Program-made: the position numbers and the translations under genes | Notes under the pieces: generated by a model | Database searches by the model: none | What the model was told of the DNA's origin: nothing | What the model saw: only the letters and a program-made list of their open reading frames with translations | Shown here: piece after piece, positions 1 to 9,270 of the stretch | Numbering within the stretch: the first letter of the stretch is position 1 | Layout: every line of letters starts with the position of its first letter | Assembly: GCA_020427395.1 (NCBI GenBank) | Contig: JAGQON010000002.1 | Span: forward strand, 124,001-188,000 | Direction: 5' to 3' | DNA: 64,000 nt | From: Phycisphaerales bacterium | Lineage (GTDB): Bacteria > Planctomycetota > Phycisphaerae > Phycisphaerales > UBA1924

Positions 1-847
1 CGATCTCGGGCACGAGCATCAATGCCCGCTGGCCCCTCTCCAGCACGCGGCGGACTAGGTTGATGTAGACCTCGGTCTTGCCTGATCCCGTCACACCATG
101 CAACACATGCGGCTGAAACGAACCAAAGGTGTTCGAGATCCCCTCGACGACCGCCCGCTGCGTCGCTGTCAGGGTGTGGCTGCCCGAATCGTCCGGGGCG
201 AGCACATCAAAGAGCTTTGGAGCCTTGATCTCCTCAACCTCGGTTTCCCGAAGGAGCCCCGCAGCGAGCAGGCGGTTGATGCTCGCGACGGATTTCTCTT
301 CGATCCGAGATGCCAACAATCGCGGCTCGATCGGAAACACGCCGGCATCGATCGCCCGGATCGCTTCCCATGCCCGCCGTGCACCCTTGCTCAGCGATTC
401 CAGATCCGCAGAGCCGGATTCAGGATCGATCTCCACGGCTTTCTTGCGCCGCCGACCAATATCCGCTTTCACCGCTGCGGGCACCACGCTCGCGAACACC
501 ATGCCCAGCGGGCACATGTAGTAGACGCTCATCCATTTGGCGAGTTCCACCAGCGACTCAGGGAGCACGGCCGGGGTGTACTGCGAGATGCCCTTCACCT
601 TGCGCGGGTCGTAGCCATCCAGAAGTTCGGGCCCGCCGACCTCGATCACATAGCCACCGGTGGGGGTGTTGCCGCGTCCGACAGGGGCCATCACCCGCTG
701 CCCGACCTGGACATGCTCTTCGGCCCCGTAGCTCAGGCCCTCCATCCGATCGATACCGCTCTCCAGCGCCACCCGCGCATAGCGGGGATACACGCAATCG
801 TGCGTTTCTGTCGGCTCGGATTGGGGAAAGAGGTCCATGGTGTTCAT
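1..847 (-). CDS. priA: Primosomal protein N' (replication restart helicase PriA), 5' part only
   Basis: Reading the minus strand from the ATG at 847 gives about 282 codons running off the left edge of the window. The N-terminal half carries the PriA 3'-DNA-end-binding region (YARVALESGID..., a QVGQRVMAPVG-type stretch), followed by an LT..Q segment and the helicase P-loop GVTGSGKTEVY near the window edge, then LVPEI. PriA is a superfamily 2 DNA helicase that reloads the replisome at collapsed forks. Helicase motifs II-VI and the zinc-binding cysteines must lie outside the window. A second in-frame ATG at 838 is an alternative start. The gene is divergent from carA, with only 15 bp between the two start codons. 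Confidence 0.9.
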   Translation of the reverse strand, partial: MNTMDLFPQSEPTETHDCVYPRYARVALESGIDRMEGLSYGAEEHVQVGQRVMAPVGRGNTPTGGYVIEVGGPELLDGYDPRKVKGISQYTPAVLPESLVELAKWMSVYYMCPLGMVFASVVPAAVKADIGRRRKKAVEIDPESGSADLESLSKGARRAWEAIRAIDAGVFPIEPRLLASRIEEKSVASINRLLAAGLLRETEVEEIKAPKLFDVLAPDDSGSHTLTATQRAVVEGISNTFGSFQPHVLHGVTGSGKTEVYINLVRRVLERGQRALMLVPEI

Positions 848-862
848 ACACTGTAATCCAGC

Positions 863-2077
863 ATGAACGAACAAAGCCCATCGACCGTGCAGAAACCCAT
901 CGCAAGACTCGCCCTTTCCAACGGCCAACTGTTTTCAGGTGTCGCATTCGGTGCCGCTGGGAAGCAGATTGTCTCAACGGGCGAGCTGGTCTTCAACACC
1001 GCGATGTGCGGCTATCAGGAGTCCCTGACGGACCCGTCCTATATGGGGCAGATCCTGATCCAGACCCAGCCGCTCATCGGGAATACCGGTGTGAACCATG
1101 AGGACACAGAGTCGAGAAGGGTTCAGGTGGCTGGCTTCGTGATCCACGAGCTCACCCGTCACCCCTCAAACTACCGCCTGGAGCAGGAACTTAGCGATTA
1201 TCTCAACGACGCCGGGGTGCTCGGGATCGCCGATCTGGATACCCGCGCCCTGACCCGCTCGCTCCGCAGCGGTGGGGTCGTTCAGGCCGTCCTTACAGAT
1301 CGAGAAGATCTCACCGATGAGCAGCTCGTGGAGATGGCCCGCAAGGTCGAGTCCATGAGCGGGCAAAACCTCGCCAGCGTCGCCGGTTCACCGGAAGCAT
1401 GCGATTGGGAAGCGACCCTCGAGGCGTGGGGTGCTGAGACGCTCCCCGCGTTCGATGCCGACGAGGCCCCCAGCGTGCTGCTGTTTGATTTCGGCATCAA
1501 ATCCAATATCGCACGCCACCTGGCCCAGCGTGGGCTCCGGGTGAAGTTGATCCCGCAGAGCACCACCGCCGAGCAGATCAAGGGCATGGTCCAGCAGGGG
1601 CAGGCCCACGGGCTGTTCCTCTCCAACGGCCCGGGTGACCCCGAGGCCGTGCAGGCCGTTGTGGCGACGCTCCGCGAGCTGATCGCGGACCCCGAGCTCT
1701 CGGACCTGCCGATCTACGGCATCTGCCTTGGGCACCAGCTTCTCTGTCTGGCGATCGGGGCCAAGACCTATAAGCTCCCTTTCGGGCACCGCGGAGCCAA
1801 TCAGCCCGTGCATGCCATCGAATCCGGGCGGGTCGAGATCACCAGCCAGAACCACGGATTTGCGGTTGAGCCCGAATCACTCACCCGTGCGGGTGGGGTC
1901 ATTACCCATCTTCATCTCAACGACAACACCGTCGCGGGCTTCCGACATGCGACGCGCCCGATCAAATCGGTCCAGTTTCATCCAGAAGCTTCGCCAGGTC
2001 CGCATGATGCGTCGGTCTTCTTCGATGACTTTGTGCGCCGTATAAAAACGGTATTCCCAACGGTTGCGGGCACATAA
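863..2077 (+). CDS. carA: Carbamoyl-phosphate synthase small (glutaminase) subunit
   Basis: 404 residues, the usual CarA length. The N-terminal domain shows the family signature around FNTAMCGYQESLTDPSY and TGVNHEDTES. The C-terminal class I glutamine amidotransferase domain has the nucleophile elbow GICLGHQ, SNGPGDP, and the FHPEASPGP region with the catalytic His/Glu. It hydrolyses glutamine and channels ammonia to CarB for arginine and pyrimidine synthesis. carB is not in the window, so the two subunits are encoded apart here. The start lies 15 bp from that of the divergent priA gene. Confidence 0.97.
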   Translation: MNEQSPSTVQKPIARLALSNGQLFSGVAFGAAGKQIVSTGELVFNTAMCGYQESLTDPSYMGQILIQTQPLIGNTGVNHEDTESRRVQVAGFVIHELTRHPSNYRLEQELSDYLNDAGVLGIADLDTRALTRSLRSGGVVQAVLTDREDLTDEQLVEMARKVESMSGQNLASVAGSPEACDWEATLEAWGAETLPAFDADEAPSVLLFDFGIKSNIARHLAQRGLRVKLIPQSTTAEQIKGMVQQGQAHGLFLSNGPGDPEAVQAVVATLRELIADPELSDLPIYGICLGHQLLCLAIGAKTYKLPFGHRGANQPVHAIESGRVEITSQNHGFAVEPESLTRAGGVITHLHLNDNTVAGFRHATRPIKSVQFHPEASPGPHDASVFFDDFVRRIKTVFPTVAGT

Positions 2078-2500
2078 GCACTTATCGGGCCATGCACTGG
2101 GAGCCGGCCAAGATGTTATTCGCCCGCAGCACCGAAGAAAATCTGCCGATTTTCCATGAATGCCCCCTTGCGGGGAATGCTGAATGGAGTATATTCGTGG
2201 TTGTACCGTCGTGAGACGGAACATGCCGTGCATGCACGGCGAACCTCTTCGAGTACTTCGGTGCCGAAGAGTTGCCGCAAGGATGATTGTTCAGACTCAG
2301 ATTGGAGCTGATCAACCACCCGGTCAGGGGAGAGAGAACCTCGACGCGGTAAACATGTGTTGACGACTGCTCAGGCAACTGTGCTCAGAGGGTCTCATTC
2401 GTTCGTTCATGGTGTCTAACTGAAAAACTTGTTTCTCCGTTAGACATCTGTGTCGAGTTGTGGTTTCACTGTTTCAAGAATCAAAAAGAGGAGCTTTTCC
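2078..2500. other. 423-bp non-coding region between carA and the dockerin gene
   Basis: No convincing gene. It holds a perfect 16-bp palindrome GCCGTGCATGCACGGC (2225-2240), a 7-bp stem CTCTTCG/CGAAGAG (2245-2251 with 2265-2271) enclosed by CGGC/GCCG (2237-2240 with 2274-2277), and an 8-bp inverted repeat TGTCTAAC/GTTAGACA (2413-2420 with 2439-2446) about 55 nt before the next start codon. These probably form RNA structure in the leader of the dockerin gene, which has a strong AGAGGAG ribosome site just before 2501. No clear terminator for carA is visible. Confidence 0.5.
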
Positions 2501-3838
2501 ATGAATGCGAAGAGTGCACTGACCCTGGCCATGGCCGCTGGTATCGCCAGCACCGCGGCAGCGTCGAACACCCCGACAACCCTCGGTCCGACCCAGGGCA
2601 ACGTCCAGCAGATTGGTCACATCTACTACAATGTCGCTTCGGGCGAGCGTATCGTCACCGTTCTCGGTGATGGCCAGACCGCTCCCGCCGATACCGGCAG
2701 CAGCGTCGCCATCTGGTCGGCGCAGGTCCAGAACGCCTGTGCGGCATTTGGTTACACCACCTCGTACTTCTTCGGTGTGGACAACCCCACCCCCTCGTCG
2801 TCGCTGGCGACCAACATCACCTTCATGGACTACGGCGACATCGCCAAGGACACCGTGGTTGACTGCTTCCAGGTCAACTGGGTTGTCAACCATGCCGACA
2901 CCGACACCGACCTCGACTCGATCGGTGACGGCGTTGAGGAGCTCGCTGGTCAGTGGATCATCTGGGACGCGGACAACGGCCGTGCGCTCAACCAGTCGAC
3001 CCGCCTGCCCCTCGTCAATGTCCTGTTCTTCAACCTCCCGGGTAACATCGCTGCTCCTGGCTTCCTGAGCGGCTACACCCTCGATGTTGACCTCGTTGCT
3101 GGTTTCACCGGCACCGACCTCAGCTTCGAAATCGGTGACTCGGACGGCGACTGCCAGACCGCGGCGTTCTGCAACAGCAGCGTCGACACCAACAGCGACG
3201 GCATCCCCGACGGCGTCTCGATCGCCAACGCGGACCGTGACTTCGACAGCCTGCCCGACAGCGACCTGGACGGCGACGGCCTGTTCGACTGGTCCTGGAC
3301 TGTTCGCTTCTACCAGCCCGGCACCGGCAACGACTTCGACAGCGACGGCGACACCGGTGTGGCCGCGACCAGCTCGTCGGACACCATCGGCGTGAGCTTC
3401 GGCTTCCCCGAGGGTAGCGCTGTTGATAACGGCGACGGTACCTTCACCTACAACATCGATACCGCGGTTGACGCCGCTGGTACCGGTGAGGAAGACCGCT
3501 TCGCCCTCTACAACCCGCCGATCGATGACGGCATGGGCGGCGAGCTCATCCTCTACAACGGTGGTTACTGGTTCGGTGGCTTCGCCTGTACCGGCGGTCT
3601 GATCTCGACCGGTGGCGTTGGCTACAACCCGGCCGCGATGTTCCAGTTCAGCCTGTACGGCCCGGGCGTGGTCAACCCCTGCCCCGCCGACCTCAATGGT
3701 GACGGCATGCTGAACTTCTTCGACGTTTCGCTGTTCCTCCAGGGTTACAACACTGGTGCGGACTACAACGGTGACGGCTCGACGAACTTCTTCGACGTTT
3801 CGGCGTTCCTCACCGATTACAACGCGGGCTGCCCGTAA
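2501..3838 (+). CDS. Secreted protein with C-terminal GC-type dockerin
   Basis: The start at 2501 is chosen because it follows AGAGGAG and opens a classic signal peptide (MNAKSALTLAMAAGIASTAAA). About 445 residues. The middle is rich in Asp/Asn/Gly with calcium-loop-like stretches (DTDTDLDSIGDG, DSDLDGDGLFDW, DFDSDGDTG). The last ~55 residues form two dockerin repeats, each with a DxNxDG loop followed by FFDVS.FL..YN, opened by CPADL and closed by the final AGCP. Type I dockerins bind calcium and dock to cohesins; the partner here is unknown. The body matches no enzyme I recognise. A strong terminator follows. Confidence 0.85.
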   Translation: MNAKSALTLAMAAGIASTAAASNTPTTLGPTQGNVQQIGHIYYNVASGERIVTVLGDGQTAPADTGSSVAIWSAQVQNACAAFGYTTSYFFGVDNPTPSSSLATNITFMDYGDIAKDTVVDCFQVNWVVNHADTDTDLDSIGDGVEELAGQWIIWDADNGRALNQSTRLPLVNVLFFNLPGNIAAPGFLSGYTLDVDLVAGFTGTDLSFEIGDSDGDCQTAAFCNSSVDTNSDGIPDGVSIANADRDFDSLPDSDLDGDGLFDWSWTVRFYQPGTGNDFDSDGDTGVAATSSSDTIGVSFGFPEGSAVDNGDGTFTYNIDTAVDAAGTGEEDRFALYNPPIDDGMGGELILYNGGYWFGGFACTGGLISTGGVGYNPAAMFQFSLYGPGVVNPCPADLNGDGMLNFFDVSLFLQGYNTGADYNGDGSTNFFDVSAFLTDYNAGCP

Positions 3839-3896
3839 TGTAATCGCCTGATTCACGGTTGATCGGCTCGCCGATCACATCCTGATACAAAACCAA

Positions 3897-3934
3897 GGAC
3901 ACCCGCAGCTCCGGCTGCGGGTGTCTTCTTTTTT
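3897..3934 (+). terminator. Rho-independent terminator after the dockerin gene
   Basis: An 11-bp perfect stem ACACCCGCAGC/GCTGCGGGTGT (3899-3909 with 3914-3924), loop TCCG, followed by CTTCTTTTTT. It may also slow transcription from the convergent sulfotransferase gene. Confidence 0.9.
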
Positions 3935-3991
3935 GCTGTTGAAACTGAGCTGGAATGCCGGGCTGTCTCGGATGAGAGCGACCGGCGGTGG

Positions 3992-5506
3992 TCAGTCGAT
4001 CTGCACGCCGTGCGATTTGAACGCATCGCGGACGGGGCCCAGGTGGGGCTCGTAATGCCGCCAACGCCCCATCGCGCGGGTGTACATCTTCTGTCGCACC
4101 TGATCGGTGGAGGCCGTGTTGACGGCCCGCTCAAGCTCGTGGAAGTTCAGGCACCGCTCGTCGAACTCCAGACCCAGGAACTCGAGCATCCGTTCTGTCT
4201 GTGCCCGCTGGTCTTCCACCAGTTGCTCATAGGACACCTCAAGGATCGGCAGCGAGCAGACCCGCTTGAAGTGCTCGATGTACCGCTGGTGCAGCGCATA
4301 GAAATGGGCGAACCATTCCGGCTTATCGGTGTACGCGTGGGCATTGACGCCCTCGAAATCGAGCAGGTAGCTGCTGATGTAGTTATCCAGCGGCTGGCGT
4401 GTGCAGATGATCACGCGGGCGTTGGGGAAGAGCTGCTCAATCAGCCCCAGGTGCTGAAAGTTGAGCAGCAGCTTGTCGCAGATCCGCTCGGGCTTGCTGC
4501 CCGATGGGGCCTGCTTCTCCATGTCCTTGAGGATGCGTCTGGCCGTGCGTGCGAGCGTGGCCTTCTGGAGGCCCCGTGCCATGGCAGCGATCGTCGCGGA
4601 CGAGTCGGGGGGCGTGACCAGCTCACGCACGGCGTTGAAGATATTGATCCGCTCGCCCGCGCCGTAGGCCTTGGGGTGCGAGCCGATGATCTGCTCGACC
4701 AGCGTCGTGCCCGAACGGGGCATGCCGACGATGAAGACCAGCTTCTCCGAGTCGACGCCCGATCGTTCCAGTGTGCCCATGGTCTCGGCGTTCCACGCCT
4801 GGGACCGTTGTTCGAAGAGCCATTCCCGCTCGCCGGGGTCGTAGGTCTTTGCGTTGAGTTCGGCCCCACGCGTCGCGGCCGCGTACGCGTCGTCGTATCG
4901 TCCGGCTTTGTCGTAGAGGCGGGCGAGAACATACCAGTGCGCGGCGATGATCTGCTGGTCCGAGTGCGTTTCATTCGCGAGCGGTTCAAGAACCTCGATC
5001 CCACGCTCGGTCTGCCCCATCTGCCCCAGCAGGTTGGCGAGTATCCGCACCATGCGATGGTCACGCACGCCCTGCTCATAGAGCCGGTCGAGTATCCCGA
5101 TCGCCTCATCCTGCTCGCCAGAGAGCCTCAGGGCCCACGCGAGTGAGACCTGGTGGCTGACCTCGTTGGGCTCGAGCTCGATCGCTCTGGCGAAGGCCTT
5201 GCGTGCCCCGTCCATGTCGTCGAGTCGGTGGAGGATCTCGCCGAGCTTGGCGTGGAACGAGCCGATGGTCTCCTTGAGCGAGATCGCTTTGCGGATCGAA
5301 CGCCGGGCTTCCTCGAAGCGTCCGAGCAGGGCGTAGGACACGCTCAGCGAGTAGTGGGCGTATGGCCAGCCCGAGTTCTTGCTCGCGAGTGACTTGGATG
5401 CCTCGAGCGCCACCTCACGCTGCCCGCGCAGCTGGAGCTGCTCGATGCGTCTGAACTCTTCAAAGGCCTTCTGGTGGGCTGGGTTCTTCGATGGACCTGA
5501 TTGCAT
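3992..5506 (-). CDS. TPR-repeat sulfotransferase
   Basis: 504 residues. Residues ~15-230 are helical tetratricopeptide repeats (for example AHYSLSVSYALLGRFEEARRSIRKAI and KLGEILHRLDDMDGA). At 257-277 comes a sulfotransferase 5'-phosphosulfate loop, VFIVGMPRSGTTLVEQIIGS, which holds the PAPS phosphate. Further on, RVIICTRQPLDNYISSYL fits the 3'-phosphate-binding segment. The family transfers sulfate from PAPS to a glycan, lipid or tyrosine; the substrate cannot be told from sequence. No signal peptide, so cytoplasmic. It starts 22 bp after the LpxH-like gene and is probably cotranscribed with it. Confidence 0.85.
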   Translation of the reverse strand: MQSGPSKNPAHQKAFEEFRRIEQLQLRGQREVALEASKSLASKNSGWPYAHYSLSVSYALLGRFEEARRSIRKAISLKETIGSFHAKLGEILHRLDDMDGARKAFARAIELEPNEVSHQVSLAWALRLSGEQDEAIGILDRLYEQGVRDHRMVRILANLLGQMGQTERGIEVLEPLANETHSDQQIIAAHWYVLARLYDKAGRYDDAYAAATRGAELNAKTYDPGEREWLFEQRSQAWNAETMGTLERSGVDSEKLVFIVGMPRSGTTLVEQIIGSHPKAYGAGERINIFNAVRELVTPPDSSATIAAMARGLQKATLARTARRILKDMEKQAPSGSKPERICDKLLLNFQHLGLIEQLFPNARVIICTRQPLDNYISSYLLDFEGVNAHAYTDKPEWFAHFYALHQRYIEHFKRVCSLPILEVSYEQLVEDQRAQTERMLEFLGLEFDERCLNFHELERAVNTASTDQVRQKMYTRAMGRWRHYEPHLGPVRDAFKSHGVQID

Positions 5507-5528
5507 AGGGGAGTCTATGCGCCAAGTG

Positions 5529-6425
5529 TCAGCCGATGGAACTGGGCTCGCGCGGTTCGATGGGCGCGTGCTTCCTGGGTTTCTTCTCGTTGAGCTCCTC
5601 GAGCGTGTGGAAGTACACGCCGTCGCGCTCGGTGTCGGTTGTCTTGAGGACGATCTCTTTCTCGCCGTCCCATTGGATGAGATCGATGCTGCCGTCCGCT
5701 CTTTCGACCAGCGCGTTGCAGTTGGCCTGGTCTGTCCAGCACCCGCTGTTGAGATAATCGGGCCCGTCGTCGTACAGGCTGATCTCCGGGTTGTGGATGT
5801 GCCCGCAGATGATGCCGTCGTAACCGTGCTCGCGGGCGTAGTGGAGGGCGCTCTCCTCGAATCTCCCGACGATCATGGTGGCCTTCTTGACCTTGAGCTT
5901 GATGAACTTGGAGAGCGACCAGTATCGCAGCCCGAGGCGCCGTCGGATCCGGTTGACAATCCGGTTGATCCAGATGGTGAACTCGTAGCCGCGGTCACCG
6001 AGCTTGGCGATCCACGGCGCGGTACGGGTCACGAGGTCGAACTGATGTCCGTGGAGCACGAGGTACTTCTTCCCGCTGACGGTGGTGTGCACGACCCGCT
6101 CGCTGAGCTCGATGTTGCCGAACTCGCGCGGCTTGTTGTGCTCGCTGAGGAAGTGCATCAGGAACTCGTCGTGATTCCCGATGGTGTAGTGCACGATCGC
6201 TTCGCGCTTGGCGAGCTTGAGCAGGCGTTGTACGACATTGATGTGCTCTTGCGTGTTGCGGGCCTTGAGCAACCCAGCCTGCTTCCAGCGCCAGATGTCG
6301 ATGACATCGCCGTTGAGGTAGAGGAAATCAAACTCGTTCTTCTTGAGGAAGCTGTAGATCAGCTCGGTCTCGGCCTTCTTGCTTCCCAGATGAAGATCCG
6401 AGATCCAGCACGCTCGGTAACGCAT
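5529..6425 (-). CDS. UDP-2,3-diacylglucosamine diphosphatase-like metallophosphoesterase (LpxH family)
   Basis: The start at 6425 gives [15 protein letters not shown], with the first metal motif DLHLG right at the N-terminus as in LpxH. Other calcineurin-like motifs follow in order: [12 protein letters not shown], and the late GHIHNPEI plus a HGHQFD histidine motif. About 298 residues. LpxH cleaves UDP-2,3-diacylglucosamine to lipid X in lipid A synthesis, which would fit the lptD gene elsewhere in the window; related enzymes act on other nucleotide diphosphates, so the exact substrate is uncertain. It is first in a probable two-gene unit with the sulfotransferase. Confidence 0.82.
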   Translation of the reverse strand: MRYRACWISDLHLGSKKAETELIYSFLKKNEFDFLYLNGDVIDIWRWKQAGLLKARNTQEHINVVQRLLKLAKREAIVHYTIGNHDEFLMHFLSEHNKPREFGNIELSERVVHTTVSGKKYLVLHGHQFDLVTRTAPWIAKLGDRGYEFTIWINRIVNRIRRRLGLRYWSLSKFIKLKVKKATMIVGRFEESALHYAREHGYDGIICGHIHNPEISLYDDGPDYLNSGCWTDQANCNALVERADGSIDLIQWDGEKEIVLKTTDTERDGVYFHTLEELNEKKPRKHAPIEPREPSSIG

Positions 6426-6691
6426 CGTTGCACCTGCCTGTGAATGTGGGCCCAAGGATCATCCGTGACTTGGAAATCACACTTGGACCCGAGGGTAGCG
6501 TCTTGAGGAAGTGTTGTGGACGCGTTGTTGACGAGATCATGCGATCTTCACAAACCACTGCGAACGGGGTGCTTAGGAGGGAGCGGTGGCGTGCTCGAAT
6601 GTTCAGAAAATGTCAGCATCGCGGCGCATTGGGGCTGATATCAACCCCAGTTCTGGTATGCTGGGCAAGTACATTCGTACAGGGGCAACTG

Positions 6692-7690
6692 ATGCGTACA
6701 CACACCTTGCGTTCCCGTTGGGCGTCTGCTCAAGGCGTCCGGGCCTTCACGCTGATTGAGCTGCTCGTGGTCATCGCGATCATCGCGGTGCTTATCGGCA
6801 TCCTGCTCCCCGCGCTGGGTTCGGCTCGGCGTACGGCACAGCGGACGATCTGTCTTTCCAACATGCGTCAGCTCGGGCTGGCCAACAGTCTCTATGCCCT
6901 CGACTACGACGGTCAGTCCATGCCCACGGGGCTCTTCGAGACAACCCGCGGGCGACGCAATGCACGCGGCGATCTCAACACCATCAACTGGGCATACCTC
7001 TACAACCGTCCCGGCAATCGTCGGAAGGATGTTGGTCTGCTGATGGATTATGTCGACAACGCCAACGAGATCGTGGCGTGCCCGACCAACCAGCGCCGTG
7101 ATGCGACGGGCATCCCGAACGACCCGGACAACATCGGTCAGCTTGGTGAGTATTTCTATGGCGAGAGCGAGCTGAACTTTGACTACAGCTTCAGCAACCC
7201 CTGCCAGGGCGCGAAGGATACCGCCCAGTTTGATGTCTGGTATTTCAACCAGCCCCACGCCGCCGATCCGGTGCTCAACAGGGCCCAGTTTGATCACCTG
7301 ATCAATCAGGGCAAGATTGAACGCATGCCCGGATTGCCGATCATCATCGAGGAGAGCGGGTGGTGGTTCAATAACAACGGCCCGCAGGGCGTGACAGACG
7401 GCGCGTGGGGCAACTATGACCAGTGGAGCACGCGCCACGAGGGTGGCGGCACAACCTACTTCCTTGATGGGCACGCGGAGCTCTTCGTCCCGCCGGGCAA
7501 CGGCTTTGTGAACGACAACCCGGACGAGAGCTACGGCGATACAGGCTTCACTTCCTGGGACATCTATGTCAAGGTCAACGGCCGTGGCAGCCACTACCGC
7601 CTGAGCGACATCGCCGACGCTCAGGCCAACGCCCGCGACGGGTTTAATCCGGGCTACGGCGCCATCAACAACCCGCAGCTCTACCGCTAA
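6692..7690 (+). CDS. Prepilin-type N-methylation protein with H-X9-DG motif
   Basis: 332 residues, started at the ATG at 6692 after AGGGGC. A basic leader ends in the type IV prepilin cleavage site [22 protein letters not shown], giving a methylated Phe-like N-terminus and a hydrophobic alpha helix. Near the C-terminus [12 protein letters not shown] matches the H-X9-DG motif seen in the large planctomycete pseudopilin families. Such proteins are processed by a prepilin peptidase and associate with type II-secretion-like pseudopili. The genome context gives no further clue: neighbours are the divergent LpxH-like gene and the convergent YedE operon. Confidence 0.9.
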   Translation: MRTHTLRSRWASAQGVRAFTLIELLVVIAIIAVLIGILLPALGSARRTAQRTICLSNMRQLGLANSLYALDYDGQSMPTGLFETTRGRRNARGDLNTINWAYLYNRPGNRRKDVGLLMDYVDNANEIVACPTNQRRDATGIPNDPDNIGQLGEYFYGESELNFDYSFSNPCQGAKDTAQFDVWYFNQPHAADPVLNRAQFDHLINQGKIERMPGLPIIIEESGWWFNNNGPQGVTDGAWGNYDQWSTRHEGGGTTYFLDGHAELFVPPGNGFVNDNPDESYGDTGFTSWDIYVKVNGRGSHYRLSDIADAQANARDGFNPGYGAINNPQLYR

Positions 7691-7715
7691 GAAACAACCC
7701 GCTCTTCAGAGCGGG
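7688..7715 (-). terminator. Probable terminator of the ArsR-YedE operon
   Basis: A 7-bp stem CCCGCTC/GAGCGGG (7698-7704 with 7709-7715). Read on the minus strand it is followed by TTGTTTCTTA, so it suits the minus-strand operon better than the convergent prepilin gene. Confidence 0.5.
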
Positions 7716-7748
7716 CTGCGCCTTGTGATCTACATATGTTCTTTACGC

Positions 7749-8315
7749 TTAGGTATCAGGGTTCGCACGGGTCGAGCCGGCAAGCCGGGGCAGCACGATC
7801 GCCGCGCCGATGGCGAGCGGCACGAGCAGCACAAGCGGGCTCAGATGGATCTGTTCAGGGATCGTGACCTTGCCGATGCTGCCGACACTGAGAATGTGCG
7901 CCTTGGCCCAGGGGTACATCTCGGCGTAGATCCCTGCGCCGATCAGCATACCCAGCACGCCAGAGATCGCGTGCCGCGAGCCCGCGCCGATCGCGGCCAC
8001 GGCGGTGCCCGGGCAGTAGCCGAGGAGCACCATGCCGACGCCGAAGATCAGACCGCCGAGCGCGTTGCCGAGCAGTTCGGTGCCCTTGACATGCATAGCG
8101 ATATCCATCCCCATCGCACGCATGCCGTAGATGCCGAGTCCGCCGACGATAATCGCCGTCATCATGACCTTGAGCACGGTGAAGTCCTTGAAGCGGAACT
8201 GATTGACGATGACGTTGAAGCTCGTCACGCCGCCCTTCTGGAGCAGGAAGCCGAACACCAGCCCGGTGATCGCACCGAGAACCAGCGTTGTTGGATCAGC
8301 GAACCATGCGTTCAT
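7749..8315 (-). CDS. YeeE/YedE-type sulfur transporter, half-size subunit 2
   Basis: 188 residues of alternating hydrophobic segments, about four to five membrane spans. It carries the family's conserved cysteine motif GYCPGTA and the repeated KGGVTSF-like N-terminal segment. In full-length YeeE both halves sit in one chain and move thiosulfate; here the halves are separate genes, like the pmpA/pmpB pair found beside BigR regulators. Its ATG overlaps the stop of the preceding gene (ATGA, 8312-8315), so translation is likely coupled and the two proteins probably work as a pair. Confidence 0.85.
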   Translation of the reverse strand: MNAWFADPTTLVLGAITGLVFGFLLQKGGVTSFNVIVNQFRFKDFTVLKVMMTAIIVGGLGIYGMRAMGMDIAMHVKGTELLGNALGGLIFGVGMVLLGYCPGTAVAAIGAGSRHAISGVLGMLIGAGIYAEMYPWAKAHILSVGSIGKVTIPEQIHLSPLVLLVPLAIGAAIVLPRLAGSTRANPDT

Positions 8316-8887
8316 GACGCACCTCCCTTGTCTTTGAGACCTGAGTAGAGCAGCAGCGCGGTGGGGACCCCGCCCGCGAACATCGCACCCATGAAGATCC
8401 AGCCCGAGGTTGCGAGCTGCATGCCTCCCGAGAGCCCGTGCCCCGAGGTGCATCCGCCAGCCATTCGGGCGCCGATGATGAGGATGATGCCGCCTGCAAA
8501 CGCGGCTGAATAGCGCAACGCCCTCGAGCCGCCGAAGCGACGCTGCCAGAGATCGGGGATGTGCTCGGCGCGAACCTTGCCGCTGAGCCTCGCCGCGATG
8601 AATGCACCGAAGGCAAGGAAGATGACGAGTGCAAACTGCCAGTCGACCACGGCGTTGGGTTCTGCCCGGGTGCCGATGTACTTGACGAAGTAGGGCGTGT
8701 TGTCGGCGTGAGCCGGAGCCACGATCCGCTCGGCCGCACCCGTGGCTCGCACCATCGTGGTGGAGGTGCCCAGGGCCTTGTTCATGGTCGCGAAAGTGAT
8801 CCACGAGAGGACGCCGAGCATGGTGCCCACGACATACGGCGACCATCGGGGCGTTTTCAGCAACCGTACGACGGGATTTGCAGTCAT
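8312..8887 (-). CDS. YeeE/YedE-type sulfur transporter, half-size subunit 1
   Basis: 191 residues starting at the ATG at 8887, with several membrane spans. The conserved cysteine motif GGCTSGHGLSGG of the YeeE/YedE (DUF395) family lies in the second half. A long loop after the first span (roughly residues 45-75) is probably outside the membrane. Its start follows an inverted-repeat operator (8904-8921) and the arsR-type gene, so it is probably under that regulator's control. Likely role: uptake of thiosulfate or another sulfur species; the exact substrate is inferred from the family. Confidence 0.85.
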   Translation of the reverse strand: MTANPVVRLLKTPRWSPYVVGTMLGVLSWITFATMNKALGTSTTMVRATGAAERIVAPAHADNTPYFVKYIGTRAEPNAVVDWQFALVIFLAFGAFIAARLSGKVRAEHIPDLWQRRFGGSRALRYSAAFAGGIILIIGARMAGGCTSGHGLSGGMQLATSGWIFMGAMFAGGVPTALLLYSGLKDKGGAS

Positions 8888-8903
8888 GTCTGTACTCCTT
8901 TCA

Positions 8904-8921
8904 TATCGCAACTGTGCGATA
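8904..8921. promoter_or_regulatory. ArsR-type operator between arsR-like gene and yedE pair
   Basis: Perfect inverted repeat TATCGCA-ACTG-TGCGATA lying in the 43-bp gap before the first transporter gene. It has the same 7-4-7 layout, and differs in one base per arm, from the site ahead of the regulator gene at 9271-9288. Confidence 0.75.
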
Positions 8922-8930
8922 GAATCTTGA

Positions 8931-9260
8931 TCAGGTGGTTCGTTGTACTTGAAGGCGTGCCGACGCGTACCGCGCCTGGACGCACTGGATGATCGATCGC
9001 ATTCCCGGCTCGATGACCCGGCAGTAGACGCAGCGGCCCTCGCGTTCCATGGATACCAGCCCGTGCTCTCGCAGGCGCTTGAGGTGCTCAGATACCACAT
9101 TTTGAGGGGTATCGGTGAGATCCGCGATCTCGTTCACCCGCAAGCGGTGATCGAGCAGGAGCTCGACGATCTGGAGCCGCACGGGGTTGGCGATCACCTT
9201 GAGGCAGGCGGCCGCTTCCTTCATATGCTCAATCGGGGTGATCTGGTACGAGTCGGGCAT
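8931..9260 (-). CDS. ArsR/SmtB-family transcriptional regulator, BigR-like
   Basis: 109 residues with a winged helix-turn-helix: LKVIANPVRLQIVELLL, then the recognition helix TPQNVVSEHLKRLREHGLVS, and a wing EGRCVYCRV. It lacks the ELCVCDL metal site of ArsR/SmtB but has cysteines at 19, 77, 80 and 93; two-cysteine thiol sensing of persulfide, as in BigR and SqrR, is plausible, though the positions do not clearly match those proteins. It heads the operon with two half-size YedE transporters and has an operator 10 bp before its start, so it probably represses itself and the transporters. Confidence 0.85.
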   Translation of the reverse strand: MPDSYQITPIEHMKEAAACLKVIANPVRLQIVELLLDHRLRVNEIADLTDTPQNVVSEHLKRLREHGLVSMEREGRCVYCRVIEPGMRSIIQCVQARYASARLQVQRTT

Positions 9261-9270
9261 GCTCTAATTA

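Noticed and set aside
2474..3856. 460-codon open frame on the minus strand opposite the dockerin gene
   Set aside because: It is a shadow of the Asp/Gly-rich coding strand: valine/glutamate-rich, without family motifs or ribosome site.
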